Positions 36,371 to 47,230 of a stretch of DNA of 64,000 nt are shown here, in pieces. Source of the DNA: Portulaca oleracea (lineage: Eukaryota; Streptophyta; Magnoliopsida; Caryophyllales; Portulacaceae). The first letter of the stretch is position 1. Every line of letters begins with the position of its first letter. The position numbers and the translations under genes are program-made. Under the pieces are notes generated by a model that saw only the letters and a list, made by a program, of their open reading frames with translations, was not told the origin of the DNA and did no database searches. The stretch is from the NCBI GenBank assembly GCA_029582165.1, contig CM055870.1, positions 45,216,513-45,280,512 on the forward strand, read 5' to 3'.

Positions 36371-36954
36371 TATTTATACAGGCCCGGTCCTAACTTTTTA
36401 ATGGCCCAGCTGGCAGCATAACAAATCGATTTTTAGATTGGGCCCCTCTTAAAACAAAATGTCTAACATTTATGTTAGACAATACCAAGAAAGTGTCAAA
36501 CAATAGCAATTAACAAGGTAAATCTAACAATTTTAGACAATAAGTTAACTAAATCCACTGCCACTAATTGTATATTTTAAAATGAATTTAAATAATATGT
36601 AAACCATGGCAAGAGAGACGAAGTTAGTAATAAATACCAAATCAAAATAATATTTGGCAAATGCCCTCACATGGAAGCTATACATAATTTACATAGTAAT
36701 CAAAGATCAAGCTTTTGGTTGTAAGACAAACAACGACCTAAAATTAGAAAGGGGTCAAATTGAAGATATCTCATTCCCATTATACTAGATTAGTCGTCAA
36801 AATTAATAAGTTCTACATGCTATGCGTCTTTCTTTTGATAAATTAATCTTCTCAAAATTTTAGTGACTAATCATTATTGTAGTTTCACCAATCACCTACA
36901 TACTCAAATTGACGGTGGAAACCAAAATTTACACTCAAGGCCTGTCAAATTTAT

Positions 36955-37150
36955 GGTTAACTTCAATTTACCAAAATTTACAAGTTTTTGCGTAAATTTA
37001 TCAAAATTTACCAAAACTTATCAAAATTACAAAAGTTAAAAAAATAAAAAAAATAATAATTTTGATATATTAGTATAAATTTACCAAATGTTACCAAATG
37101 TTACCAAAAGTTACCAAAAGTTACCAAAAACTGTCAAAAGTTATCAAAAT
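36955..37150. repeat. Short tandem tract of ttaccaaaa/ttatcaaaa words
   Basis: An 11-bp word close to ttaccaaaagt recurs many times, cleanest at 37080-37140. It resembles replication-slippage DNA inside the hAT element. Confidence 0.7.
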
Positions 37151-37204
37151 TGGACTTTTACCCAGTTGTTTTTTAAACATAAATTTGACACATAAATAAA
37201 TTAA

Positions 37205-37744
37205 GGGTTATTGGACAACATAATACGAACTTTGGCGGTATTGGCCGATAATAATACCAACAATTTTGTTGGAAACTAGTGGTACCAATTATGGATCTAT
37301 TTACCAGCAGTAGTACACTGCCAAGTTGATAGGTATTTAACACGATGAAAAGACGACTTGTCGCCTAATTGTGTGTGAGCTTGAAGTTGGAGCAAGTGGA
37401 AAAAATGTCGACCGCCAATTTTTTTTGCCATCTAAGTAGCATTGATCAATTTATCCAGAAAACAATCAAATTGTTGTTTTGACATTATTGTATAGAAACG
37501 TTTGTTAATGTTGCTTAATTGGCAAAAAAAAGTGACCATTTACGTTTTTTCAACTTACTCTAATCTTTAACTCAGACAATTAGGCGATACATAATCTTTC
37601 TGCATAGTAAGAAAGCTATCAGTTCGGCCGTGTACTATTACTGGAAAATAGGTCCATAGTTGGTACCACTAGTGTCCAACAAAATTGTTTGTATTATTAT
37701 CGACCAATACCCCCAAAGTTACTATTATTTTTGTCCAATAATCC
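37205..37744. mobile_element. Mutator-like MITE nested in hAT, 9-bp TSD
   Basis: The ends gggttattggacaa and, inverted, ggattattggacaa lead into arms of about 130 bp. The 9-bp duplication ataaattaa is perfect at 37196-37204 and 37745-37753. Same family as the copy at 33182. Confidence 0.88.
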
Positions 37745-37882
37745 ATAAATTAATATCATGTCTTTCACCCTTGTACTTTCCCAAAATTTACAATGAAAAT
37801 CATCTAAACTAAAATATATAGATTCAATCAAAAATTAATCAATCAACTAATTAATAGGCTTGATCAACTCCTCAATTGTTCC

Positions 37883-37885
<3 letters not shown>

Positions 37886-37941
<56 letters not shown>
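37886..37941. repeat. (AT)n microsatellite
   Basis: About 28 uninterrupted AT units inside the hAT element, likely length-variable. Confidence 0.9.
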
Positions 37942-37944
<3 letters not shown>

Positions 37945-38297
37945 GAATTAATTCAAGAGAATGACCCATATTTTATTAACCAAAATGGAAGTTCCCTATA
38001 CACCTAACCAGCTTAATAAACGTAATTGGGAAAGATACAATTAAAGAGAAGAAGAGATGGGCTAGAAGCATAGAAGATGTAGAAAAGTGGTGAGGGTGAG
38101 TGGTGGGCCACGGGCCCATATAAGTATATGATAGTATGAGGATTTTTTTATACGGTGGGCAGTGACTCAGTGAGGCCATGTACCAATTTTAAATGGGTTG
38201 TTGGGGGCCCTTAAAAGCAAAGCAATTTTTTGAAAATGCGCTATGCTCTGAGCGGTTGCCCCTTGGGCCTACCCCTAGGGCCGACCCTGTATTTATA

Positions 38298-39239
38298 GCG
38301 AAGCGCCTTAAATAGGAGCCTTTTTGCAATTATCTAATTTTTTGAGGTTTTTATGCAAATAAGTTCAAATAAATACTCTTAATCTTTTTTTTTTTTGAAA
38401 TCAAACTTAACAATTTCATTAATACACTTACAATGAAAATTGAGACTGATAAATTGTAGATCTAAAATATAGATATGAAATTCAACTTCCAAATAACTAA
38501 TACTAATCTTACTGACGTTCTACTCCAATTTCTTCGATGACTCTGCATCTTTACCGTTGATAGAGAACCTCACAACCCATGCTATAGCGATTTGAAAATC
38601 GATCTTCATCTAATGTATTAGGCCACACAAACTAAACCAGAACTCTAGAAAGAGACTAAAAACCCTAAATAAGGGTACAAAAAACTCTTACAAAATAAAA
38701 TACTAACTTTCTTTGCGAAAACGTAAAACCAAACTTATTAATTAGGGTATAAATAAATCAAATTGGGGCTTACCATCGACAAAAGAATCGATGGCAGGCC
38801 GTACAAGGAAATTAGGGCTAGGGTTTTCTAGAGAGAAAAGGAAAAGAGGAGGCTAGGGTTTTCTAACTTTATTTTGTACAACACTCTTAACTCTTTATAA
38901 TGACTTTAATGGTATTTCACAATCTACTATTTATACCTTAGCTATTATATTTTCTATGGTTAACTGAACTTAATTAGAGAGTTTTGACCATTACCTGAAT
39001 TAATTGCGTTGGATCTCTGACGTTCTTCAGCTTCCAGTTTACAGAGATGACTAATCTAAACCCCACCAACCTTAGATCAAGCAAAGCACAAAGATGATCT
39101 GCAGAACGCTCACGGCGCGTTCATAGCTGCTTCCTACCTCAGACCGTAGTCACTAATTCAGTTTATTTAGTTTTTAAAGGATAGTGAAACTTCAATCAAG
39201 AAATTATAATATTTAAAGCATAAGGTCCGATTGGATAAT
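38298..39239. other. Unassigned; possible minus-strand retroposon tail
   Basis: A poly-T run near 38385-38397 followed by gaaatcaaacttaacaatttcattaat looks like the A-tail and 3' end of a minus-strand LINE. No RT-like coding sequence follows, and the repeated tagggttttct phrase at 38820-38870 is unexplained. Confidence 0.35.
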
Positions 39240-39260
39240 GTTCCCTACTAAGAAACTTCT

Positions 39261-39266
39261 TTTATT
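39261..39266 (-). terminator. Pararetroviral poly(A) signal
   Basis: AATAAA on the minus strand, about 165 nt downstream of the TATA box. In this family the signal lies shortly after the transcription start so that the genomic RNA carries a terminal repeat. The position fits. Confidence 0.55.
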
Positions 39267-39419
39267 GAAAGCTTGAAAAATGGAAATATTACAATGGAAA
39301 TACTTAATGAGAACTAGACTTCTATGATCATTAGAGAAGCTTGCTGATGAAGAAATGGTGACTCCCAATTTCTCTCTTTGCTCAAGACTTGCTCAAATAA
39401 CCGTGCCCTCAACATACAA

Positions 39420-39436
39420 TTCCCCTTTTATAGAGG
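39420..39436 (-). promoter_or_regulatory. Pararetroviral TATA promoter
   Basis: On the minus strand CCTCTATAAAAGGGGAA, closely resembling the CTCTATATAAGGAAG core of caulimovirus full-length promoters. It lies between the last coding remnant and the AATAAA signal, where the pregenomic promoter belongs. Confidence 0.65.
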
Positions 39437-39746
39437 AGTTTCACACACCTTGGATGCCCTAGTGGATTCAGTACCATTATTACGAATACAGATAGCTACA
39501 GTACAAACACGTGATTCTTACAGACTCAATAGTACAAACTTTAAATAATAACCACTCTTTTTTATTAGTGGTACCACAGTAACTTGCAGGTCATAATGCT
39601 TGTGGGACTGCCAAAGATGCTCTATGCTCTCAAGTTGTAAAGATTCAAATCTTCTCCTTTATCCTGCTCCAATGGATTGTATTTATCAAAATGCTCTTGA
39701 AGATAAGATTTTCCTTTTGCGGATAAGAATTCTCCAGCTCCAGTTT

Positions 39747-40600
39747 TTAATATATATATTCATAGACATCTTCAGATTTAGCTCCACTGAGATCAACAAG
39801 TTGGTCAAAGTTCTTTAGATAAGTGAAGATAGTGTTACCACAATGGATAACCCTATATCCTCTATCAATATCCAACCATAGATGATGCATTAACTTGTAA
39901 AATCCAGTTGTTCTTGCCTTTGAAGGATGAATTATGTTTTCTCTTCTTTTTGGAAACCACTCTTGTTTTGTAAGATATCCTCCATATGTGTCTTCGATTC
40001 TAATAAGATAATGGGCAGCATTGATCTTATCTCCATTGTATTCAATATGAACACATTCATAGAAAGTAATTGATCATCCTGCAGCTTTTCTTACTTCTAG
40101 TGAATGAATTTTTTGCACCCTTCTAAATACAAATTTCTGGAATTTTGTGAATCTTGGAAATAATGTTCCTTTTTGATTAGGGACAACATGACCTTCATTA
40201 GTCCAAAATTCTCTTACCATCCCATATTCTCAAGCCTTCATGATTGGATCATTTGGAGGGGTAGTTTTAGGGCAGAAATGTACTTTCCCTACCCCAGAAA
40301 AACCTAAGAAACTAACATTTTTTCCCCAAGCTCTCCAGACTTCACGGTTATAATATCTGAAGGGATCTATGACCGATGCATACCACTCATGAAACCAATT
40401 TTCTGAGCTTTTATTGTAATAACAATGTGAATATCATACAACTTTCGAGATATCATAACCACTCATGAAACCAATTTTCTGAGCTTTTATTGTAATAACA
40501 ATGTGAATATTATAACAACTTTCGAGATAATTAATCCGAAGTTCATCGAGGCTAAATTTCTCGGCTATCAGATATTCAACATAACTAAAAATAAACCTGC
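39747..40600 (-). pseudogene. Candidate transactivator-like region of the pararetrovirus
   Basis: A minus-strand reading with few stops (one near 40235, another near 40085) ends at 39747. It has aromatic- and basic-rich segments such as FRYYNREVWRAWGKN and TGFYKLMHHLWLDIDRGY. Position directly after RNase H and before the promoter is where caulimovirids carry the translational transactivator (ORF VI of cauliflower mosaic virus). I cannot confirm homology by eye; the call rests on position, length and coding character. A 76-bp tandem duplication (40383-40534) disrupts it. Confidence 0.5.
40383..40534. repeat. 76-bp tandem duplication
   Basis: Two nearly identical units start ccactcatgaaacc at 40383 and 40459. 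76 is not a multiple of three, so the duplication shifts the reading frame. Confidence 0.85.
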
Positions 40601-40739
40601 ATCTTTTCTTTTTATTTTATGTAAGATTACTCAGAACGAATCTACTAAAAGGTGACACCCTTCCTAGTAATTCGGGTAATCGCCGTTCTGCTTCATTCGC
40701 TTGTCGGCGCGAGACATTCACCATGTTGAATTCCATTGG

Positions 40740-41100
40740 CTAATTCTCACGTCAGGTTGTCTGCTAATGAATTCTTCAAACCCTGTATGTGTTCAATGGA
40801 GAAAGAGAACTGGTTAAGCCATAATTTGCAACGCAGGAGTTTCCCTTGCGCTTGCATATTTGATAAATTCTTTTTGACAAAGCCAAGAATGCCTTTGCAA
40901 TTAGTTCGAATTAGAAATTCTTTTTGGGCTAAAAAGATTAAATTTTTTTCAATTCCTCTTATGATAGCAAGAATTTCTTTTTCCATGGTAGTGTAATTGC
41001 ATTCAACCTTATTAAAACTTCCAATGCAATAATTGCAGAGACGTTCTCCTTCTATGATTTTGAGTACCGCACTCCAGTGCTCATTGTTAGCATCTGTCTC
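40740..41100 (-). pseudogene. Pararetroviral RNase H
   Basis: The frame at 40986-40747 contains MEKEILAIIRGIEKN, FLIRTNCKGILGFVKKN and QFSFSIEHIQGLKNSLAD, matching the type I RNase H of caulimovirids and gypsy elements. The catalytic Asp normally found in the LIRTDCK-type segment is Asn here. The link to RT is broken near 41050-41100. The enzyme would degrade pregenomic RNA after minus-strand synthesis. Confidence 0.85.
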
Positions 41101-41900
41101 AAGAACAAATCATCTTCTTCGTTAGGCAAATTAAGGACAGGAAGATTTTGCAATAAATTTTTATGATTCCTTACAAGCAATGAATCATCCAAAGTCCAAT
41201 TCCACACAACATCTTTTTTAAGTTTTCTTTGCAAAGCCTTTCTCAAATTTGCTAGATCCTTGATAAAATATGATGCATATGTGAGACACCCTAAATATCT
41301 TTCTAGTTGTTTTCTATTCTCAATTTTTTCTGGAAACTTTTCTATTTTTTCTAGGATGTGTTTCTGCAGAATGACTTGTCCAACTTTAATTTGTAATCCA
41401 AGAAATTCTATTTTTTGCTCAGCATAGACACACTTGTTTTTTTTTTCCAAGGACAATTCCATGATTAATGCACTTTTGAGTTACCGCTAAGAGATCATCC
41501 TTGTGTTGTTCAATAGTTTTAGAGAAAATAAGGATATCATCTATATACACCAAACAACAATGACTGAGATCTTTGAAGATCTTATCAATTCTCCTCTGGA
41601 ATATTTGAGGTGCATTCTTAAGACCAAATGGCATGACTAATCATTCATAATGCCCTTGAGGGGCACTAAATGCTGTTAAAGGAATACTTTCTTTGTCCAT
41701 TTTTATTTGCCAATAACCACGCTGGCAATCCATTTTAGAGAACCATAAGGCTCCTTGGATTCTATTGAAGAGAACTGTTTTGTTTGGAATATAGTATCCA
41801 TCGAAGACTGTGCTATCATTAAGCTTTTTGTAGTTGATGACCATTCTAGCTTTTCCTCTTTTCTCTTCAGCATGATTTCTAACCATGAACGTAGGTGTTG
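41052..41900 (-). pseudogene. Pararetroviral reverse transcriptase
   Basis: Three frames cover the RT. 41886-41641 has KARMVINYKKLND and the SKMDCQRGYWQIKMD motif. 41634-41419 has MPFGLKNAPQIFQRR and CLVYIDDILIFSK with the YIDD catalytic core at about 41537-41548. 41462-41052 has IEFLGLQIKVGQ and LERYLGCLTYASYFIKDLANL of the connection region. Stops and shifts separate them. RT copies the pregenomic RNA into DNA, primed by tRNA-iMet. Resemblance is to caulimovirid and Ty3-type RT, not copia. Confidence 0.88.
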
Positions 41901-41902
41901 TA

Positions 41903-42185
41903 TGTTTACTTTTACTATCCCTGATAAGCTTTTATCTAAAAGCTCTTTTATATGTTCCTTAAATTCTTGGATATCTTGGTGTGTATACACTATCTGTTTA
42001 ACCCTGATAATGGTATTGGGATATGTTAAACTGATAGTAGCGTTAGTTTTATCTTTATCCCAAAATTTTAAAGGGTTGTCAGAATAGAGTTCTTTGCATA
42101 ACTCTTCTTGTTGTTTTTCAATTTGTTCTTTAACAGATAACTCTAGAAGTGAAATAGTTAATGTTGCTTCTTTTTGAGTTGGCAC
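41903..42185 (-). pseudogene. Protease-RT linker of the pararetrovirus
   Basis: This part of the frame at 42185-41703 links the protease to the RT start (QDIQEFKEHIKELLDKSL, typical of the segment just before RT). Beyond about 41930 that frame is a shadow of RT in another register. Confidence 0.7.
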
Positions 42186-42200
42186 TACCTTCTCACCATG

Positions 42201-42839
42201 CTAGTTGCGCGAAAAATCTATTTTTTGGTGGGTATATGCCTGTTGTAGCTTTTTAATAGGTATTGAGTGACCATCTATTGTGAAGATAATTTGTTGAATG
42301 GTTTGGGTACAAGGAGAATATAATCTTTTGAAGTTATTTCCAATGATCATATCATGTGATGGTTGGTTTGTTGCCCAAATTATGGGAATTACACACTTGA
42401 CTCCTCCCATTTCTATAGTTAAACCTTCAATAGCTTCACTATGGGTCATAACATTATTATCTGCAATTCTCACTTGCAAAGGAGTTTTTGCCGTTTTCCA
42501 TAAATATTCAGGAAATAGTGTCTTCTTGCCAAAGCATACTGAACATCCACTATCTATGTATGCACATAGTACATATTTGTCAATTTCTTTAATGCATACT
42601 TTAATAGGAATATATATGCTATTAGGACTGGATTTGGTGACCTTATAATTGTTTTCTATATGCATGTTCAGTTCTGGTGTTTCTTTAGCTAGTTCATCCT
42701 CATATATAGGGTCACTTATAGTCCTAGTTTTGTAGCCAATGATCTTCCTATCTAGACTGATTGTTCTATCTAGACAAGATCTTGCAGAATCAAAACTCAT
42801 TCTACTCATTTCTGAAGTCATACTTATAGATATCATCAT
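42201..42839 (-). pseudogene. Pararetroviral aspartic protease
   Basis: A 212-residue frame with CAYIDSGCSVCFGKK, the D-S/T-G active-site loop of retropepsins, preceded by SIYIPIKVCI and followed by PIIWATNQPSHDMIIGNNF, the second conserved protease strand. It would process the capsid and polymerase polyproteins. Its N-terminal part overlaps the end of the preceding frame around 42802-42839. Confidence 0.82.
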
Positions 42840-43700
42840 CTTTTGATATTAGTTTATCTCTAACCGATGAGCTTTCCCCCCAATCAGATCTAGTACTCAT
42901 ATTCCTTAACAATTGAGGTTTTATGGTGATTTTACCATCTTCATTAATCTTAATAACATTTTTCTTGCCAATTTTGGTTGGATTAGAGAAACTATCAATC
43001 CAAGAACGTTCTATCCTGATATCTCGAGGATTTGTTTTTATCCTCTGAACTTTCTGTTTAGGCTCATGACTCTCAAACTTTTCAGCTTCTATCATAGTAA
43101 CGTTTGTCTTTGGATCTATGGTATTATCTAACTTGTAGATAATTTTCCAGAATATTCTAAGTGGATAACCACCTTGTTTCATATCCATACCAACGATTTT
43201 TATCTTTAGAGATAAAAAGTTTATGGAAAAGTCATCTTTAAGACTAACATAATATCCCGGTCTATAGTTGAATCCAACTGATCCATTACGTAAATTAGTC
43301 TTTATGCCATTGATAATCTAATTGTGAAATTTATTGTGCCTAATATCACAAAGCAAAGCATAAAGGTCTATATCCTTACCATAATGTTACAATGGAGTTA
43401 TCTGGATTTGCACACTTCCTACATGGATATATCTATATTTTCTATCCTTGTTGTGCCTCAGAATATTTTCATAATTGATTAGGTTTACTTCTCCAACATC
43501 ATACTAACAATCTTTAATCTCTAAGTCTCCTTCCATCATTTCAGAAACATATTTTGACTTTAACTGAAATATGGATTTTTTTGTAGATCATATCCTTTTG
43601 GATAATTGGAATTACCCAATCACCTTTAACTTCTTCACCATGATTTTCATCATGTATAGTAAATTCCTCTCCTTGCAAGTCTACTAGACTTACTGAATTA
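42802..43700 (-). pseudogene. Pararetroviral movement protein
   Basis: The region near 43386-43425 reads IHVGSVQIQITPL, a hallmark of caulimovirid movement proteins of the 30K superfamily. A 128-residue frame (43188-42802) follows with GGYPLRIFWKIIYKLDNT, corresponding to the conserved C-terminal part of that domain. The protein would form tubules for cell-to-cell movement. Several stops interrupt the first half. It lies after the coat-protein finger and before the protease, the reverse of the order in most genera of the family. Confidence 0.75.
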
Positions 43701-43736
43701 CCTTACATCATATGACTAGTATCTTCATAATTGGAA

Positions 43737-44159
43737 TCAGACATCTATGACGATTTCAACAATACCTTTGTTATTGCTAAAGGCAAGTTCAAAGGCTTCT
43801 TCTTCAGTTATTTTGTCATACTCAAGGCTTCCTAAAGTTTCTATCAACTTATGGTTTTTCTTGTTTTTACACTCATTAGCATAGTGACCAACTTCACCAC
43901 AAGCCCAACATTTACAATTACTTTTTCCTGTGGGGCAATAAGTACTGCTTCTGTAAAATCTTTTTTTCTTTGGGGCTCGTTTGTTGGTATATTGCTTTCT
44001 CCTAAGTTTTTTAACTCTTTGTTTATTAAAAGCCTTTTTCTTATAACCGCTTTTTTGTTTAGAGGCTCCCCATTTATGTGGAGTATCCCAACAGAACAGG
44101 AATTGTTTCTTCATGGTATGATGTTTTTTTTTATATTTAGACATTGATCGGTGACCCAT
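43737..44159 (-). pseudogene. Pararetroviral coat protein C-terminus, CCHC finger
   Basis: 140 residues. Residues 35-70 are very basic. The finger C84-X2-C87-X4-H92-X4-C97 (CWACGEVGHYANEC) is the nucleic-acid-binding zinc knuckle of caulimovirid coat proteins. An acidic C-terminal stretch follows (ITEEEAFELAF). It is joined to the upstream capsid frame through a shift near a homopolymer run at about 44125-44135. Confidence 0.85.
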
Positions 44160-45159
44160 CTTCTAATAAAGGCACATCTCATACCAAGAGTATCGGTATG
44201 TTCAGGATTCTTTTTCAACCATTCTTCAAATTTCTCTTGGATAATGGAATTTGTAGGATAAGGTAGTTTATCATAAAACATAGCCAAATTCGTAGGGTTA
44301 TGACCTATTTTATAATAAAAGTAATTAAACTCATTAATATAATGCTGTAGATATCTCATATCTAGAATTTCTATACTAACAAGTTTTCGTTGATATTCTC
44401 TTATCTTTTCTTCCATTTCTAAATTAACGCCAATAAACTCCATAGAGATTTCTTTACACAGGGCTTTAAACATTTCAGTAGGATTTTCTACTGCTCTCAA
44501 CATTGCTTTAGCCTCTTCAGCACTAGAATCATTCCAATCAGCCACTGTTCCTGAAAAGTTGTGTTCTAAATAATTTAGAAAGTTTTTAGATGTCCAGTTG
44601 GCATTTAGATTGAGCACACTACTCATACCCCTCTTCCAATGTTCAAATATTTCTTCCCTATTACAGACACCATCTAGATTTAACATGTACTCAGTTTGAC
44701 TTATGAGAGTAAGACTTACTTCTCCATGAAGAGGTTGATATAAGGTTTTAAAGGAAGATGGCTTAGTTCGTCCAACCGTATTATTTCTTGGTTGGAAATA
44801 TCTATTATTACTACGGCTAGATTCACCAAAATTTTGAGGTAATGGTATTACATGGACTTGGTTTGTTTCAATTGTTCCCCAACTTCATTTTCCTTGGATA
44901 ACTTGCTCAATCTCTTTCTAACCTCATCTAGAGGTATAGCCTCCATATCTTCTAATTTGATTAGGTTCATTTGTTGGTAGATTTCTTCTTGAACTAGCAC
45001 ATAATTGACATCTTTAATATCATTATTATTATCCTCTTCTAACAAAATCTGTTTGTCAATGATAACAGTCATAATATTATTAAGAGTTGCTCCTTCTTGT
45101 TCTATTTCGAATAACCCATGGAGTTCCTTCGAACTAAGAGTTTGAAATTCCTTCATCAT
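44111..45159 (-). pseudogene. Pararetroviral coat protein, N-terminal and core
   Basis: Two frames: 45159-44848 (103 residues, acidic, LEDMEAIPLDEVRKRLSKL) and 44686-44111 (191 residues, open upstream to about 44845). The latter has capsid-like helices such as EEIFEHWKRGMSSVLN and LRYLQHYINEFNYFYYKIG-like text (in this copy MRYLQHY), similar to capsid domains of caulimovirids. A frameshift lies near 44848. It would form the virion shell. Confidence 0.72.
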
Positions 45160-45173
45160 CTCTTTCTTGATTA

Positions 45174-45425
45174 TTAGGAGATCTTCTCCTTCTCCTTCTC
45201 CTTCTCCTTCTCCTTCTCCTTCTTCTCCTTCTTCTCCTCCTCCTCCTCCTCCTCCTCCTCCTCCTCCTCCTCCTCCTTCTCCTTCTCCTCCTTCTCCTCC
45301 TTCTCCTTCTCCTTCTCCTTCTCCTTCTCCTTCTCCTTCTCCTTCTCCTTCTCCTTCTCCTTCTCCTTCTTCTTCTTCTTCTTCTTCTTCTTCTTCTTCT
45401 TCTTCTTCTTCTTCTTCTTCTTCTC
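45174..45425. repeat. Compound (CTT)n/(CTTCTC)n microsatellite
   Basis: About 250 bp of pure pyrimidine repeat on the + strand, made of (ttctcc)n, (tcc)n and (ttc)n blocks. On the viral sense strand it encodes Lys/Glu runs just upstream of the capsid frame. The long poly-Pro/Ser and poly-Lys/Glu frames here are artefacts of the repeat. Confidence 0.95.
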
Positions 45426-45767
45426 TCTTAGTAGTCTACACAAGTTCTTATGATTTTTTCTTAAGAGAATGTAAAGGAAAAAGAACTTTGTTTTGTTGAT
45501 TTTGGAAAGGATATTTATTTTTATAAGTAGGACTAGGATTACTTAAACTTTTATACTCAATAACTTGATGTCTTGAATTGTTTAACAAACTTATATGGGA
45601 AGTATGAGCAAACTTGTTTAAAGCTCTTACTTCACTTCTGAGTGGCTCTAAAACTTTTTAAAGATCTAAAACTAAATCAAATGTAGAATTTAACTGAGCT
45701 CCTACCCTGCTTATCTGATCTGGATTATGGATGATATGAGCAAATCAGGATAACGACAATTGGGTGA

Positions 45768-47147
45768 TTTTCAGTCTCGTTCCGAGCCGAATTTTATATC
45801 TTTCATAGGGAGTTTTGCTTGTTTTAGCCCCGTTATTATATGTAGATATGATGTTTTCTTTAGGTTTGTAGGTTAATAACATGTTGAGCCAAAATCGAGT
45901 GAAAAACGGAAAAACCGAGCAAGAATTTCATAATGTTTGGGTGTTAGCAGCAGAAGTGGCGGACAGACAAGGGTCACGCTCGAGTCATCCTTAGTCACGC
46001 CCGTGACATATTCTTGTGACTTGTGTGGCGTGCAAAAATCAGCTAAGGAGGAGAAAAGTCAGAAGGCTGTCACGCCCGAGTTGTTTTATGACTCGCCCGG
46101 GACTAGCCCCTGTATCATTCTCACTGAAGCCAAGGAAACCGCCAAGGCAGGGAAGACTAGACGGATGTCACGCTCGAGTCGCCTGATGACTCGGTCGCGA
46201 TTGTTCTTGTGAGACCGAGAAAACTGCCAAGGCAAGGGACTCTTCGGTGGCCAGAAGCCAGTCACGCCCGCGGGGGGACCTGAGTCGCCCGCAACACTCT
46301 GTTTTTCCGTGCAATTTCTCTGGGTGAAATGCTGCGTTTTGTGTAACAAATTTGGCTCTGTATATATACCCTTAGCGGGGAAATTGGTAAAAGCTTTTGT
46401 TTTAGCATAATTTTTACTTAGTTTTTCTTTACATTTCATTTGAAGTTTATGCAATTGTTATCTCTCTCTTAGGGTTTCAAGTTTTCTTGTTCTCCAAGTT
46501 CTTTCAAGCTTTGATTGTAATCAACTTTATTTGAAGTAATTTCAGCAAATTTCTCCTTCATTTCCCTTGTTTTCCTTTGATTTCATTGAGATTGTTATTG
46601 AAAGCTTTCTAGGTTAGCCACAAAATCAATCCATTTTAGTGAAAAGGGGGATCAAGGATCACAATTCCTACTTCTAAGTGAGGGATTGAGGGTTCTTGAT
46701 AATCTAATTCACGTTCTTCTTATTTGTTCGGGAGAAGATGATGATGAAGATCAATGATGGAGATTGAAGAGTAGAGATTATTAGATGCTTCAAGGATATG
46801 AGTTTTGTTTCCTAATTTCGTAATCTAGATTAGCTTATTTGCTTGTTTACTTGCTATTAATTGCTTCCTCAATTGTGTTTCTTCTTGTTGGTTAGTTTTT
46901 CTTGAGTTGATTACGTGTTGCTTTGATGGTTTATATGATGGCTTATTGAGTTGATTAGGGTAAATTACTTGCTTTCATTACATAGGTTATTGCTCTCCGT
47001 GTTAGTGTAGCTTATTTGATTACCTTTAATTCGTTTATTGTTTTCTGCACTAGGAAAATCTTGACAAACCAGAACCTAAACAAGCCTAACACCCATCCTC
47101 GTGGACCGACAACCCTACTAAAACCACAAAAATACTAGAACCGAACA
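45768..47147 (+). mobile_element. Solo LTR, Athila-like family, 5-bp TSD
   Basis: 1380 bp, starting ttttcagtctcgttccgagcc and ending aaccgaaca; the first bases correspond to TGTTCAG in its relative at 47280, with G changed to T. A perfect 5-bp duplication, ggtga, flanks it (45763-45767, 47148-47152). A GC-rich block with gtcacgcccgag words lies at 45968-46298 and a TATA box, tatatata, at 46361-46368. No internal domain remains, the product of LTR-LTR recombination. It lies in the pararetroviral leader. Confidence 0.88.
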
Positions 47148-47217
47148 GGTGAGGTCATTAATTACTAATTAATATATTTTTAATTTCACTAATTATAATT
47201 AGTAAAGTTTGACATGT

Positions 47218-47230
47218 GGCTCTGATACCA
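47218..47230 (-). other. Primer-binding site of the pararetrovirus (tRNA-iMet)
   Basis: On the minus strand TGGTATCAGAGCC, a perfect match to the initiator tRNA-Met 3' end. It lies upstream of the coat-protein region in the viral sense, between the two LTR insertions; assignment to the virus is by position. Confidence 0.65.

Larger units (their letters stand above)
36379..38289. mobile_element. hAT element, 1.9 kb, non-autonomous, 8-bp TSD
   Basis: The left end caggcccggtccta and right end taggg-ccgaccctg are inverted copies of the CAGGG-type hAT terminus. A perfect 8-bp duplication, tatttata, lies at 36371-36378 and 38290-38297. The interior has no transposase frame. It contains a Mutator-like MITE, a ttaccaaaa tandem tract and an (AT)n run. 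It lies about 540 bp downstream of the zinc-finger gene. Confidence 0.88.

Noticed and set aside
45167..45499. Poly-Pro/Ser and poly-Lys/Glu proteins of about 100 residues
   Set aside because: They are direct translations of the CTT/CTTCTC microsatellite and have no independent support.
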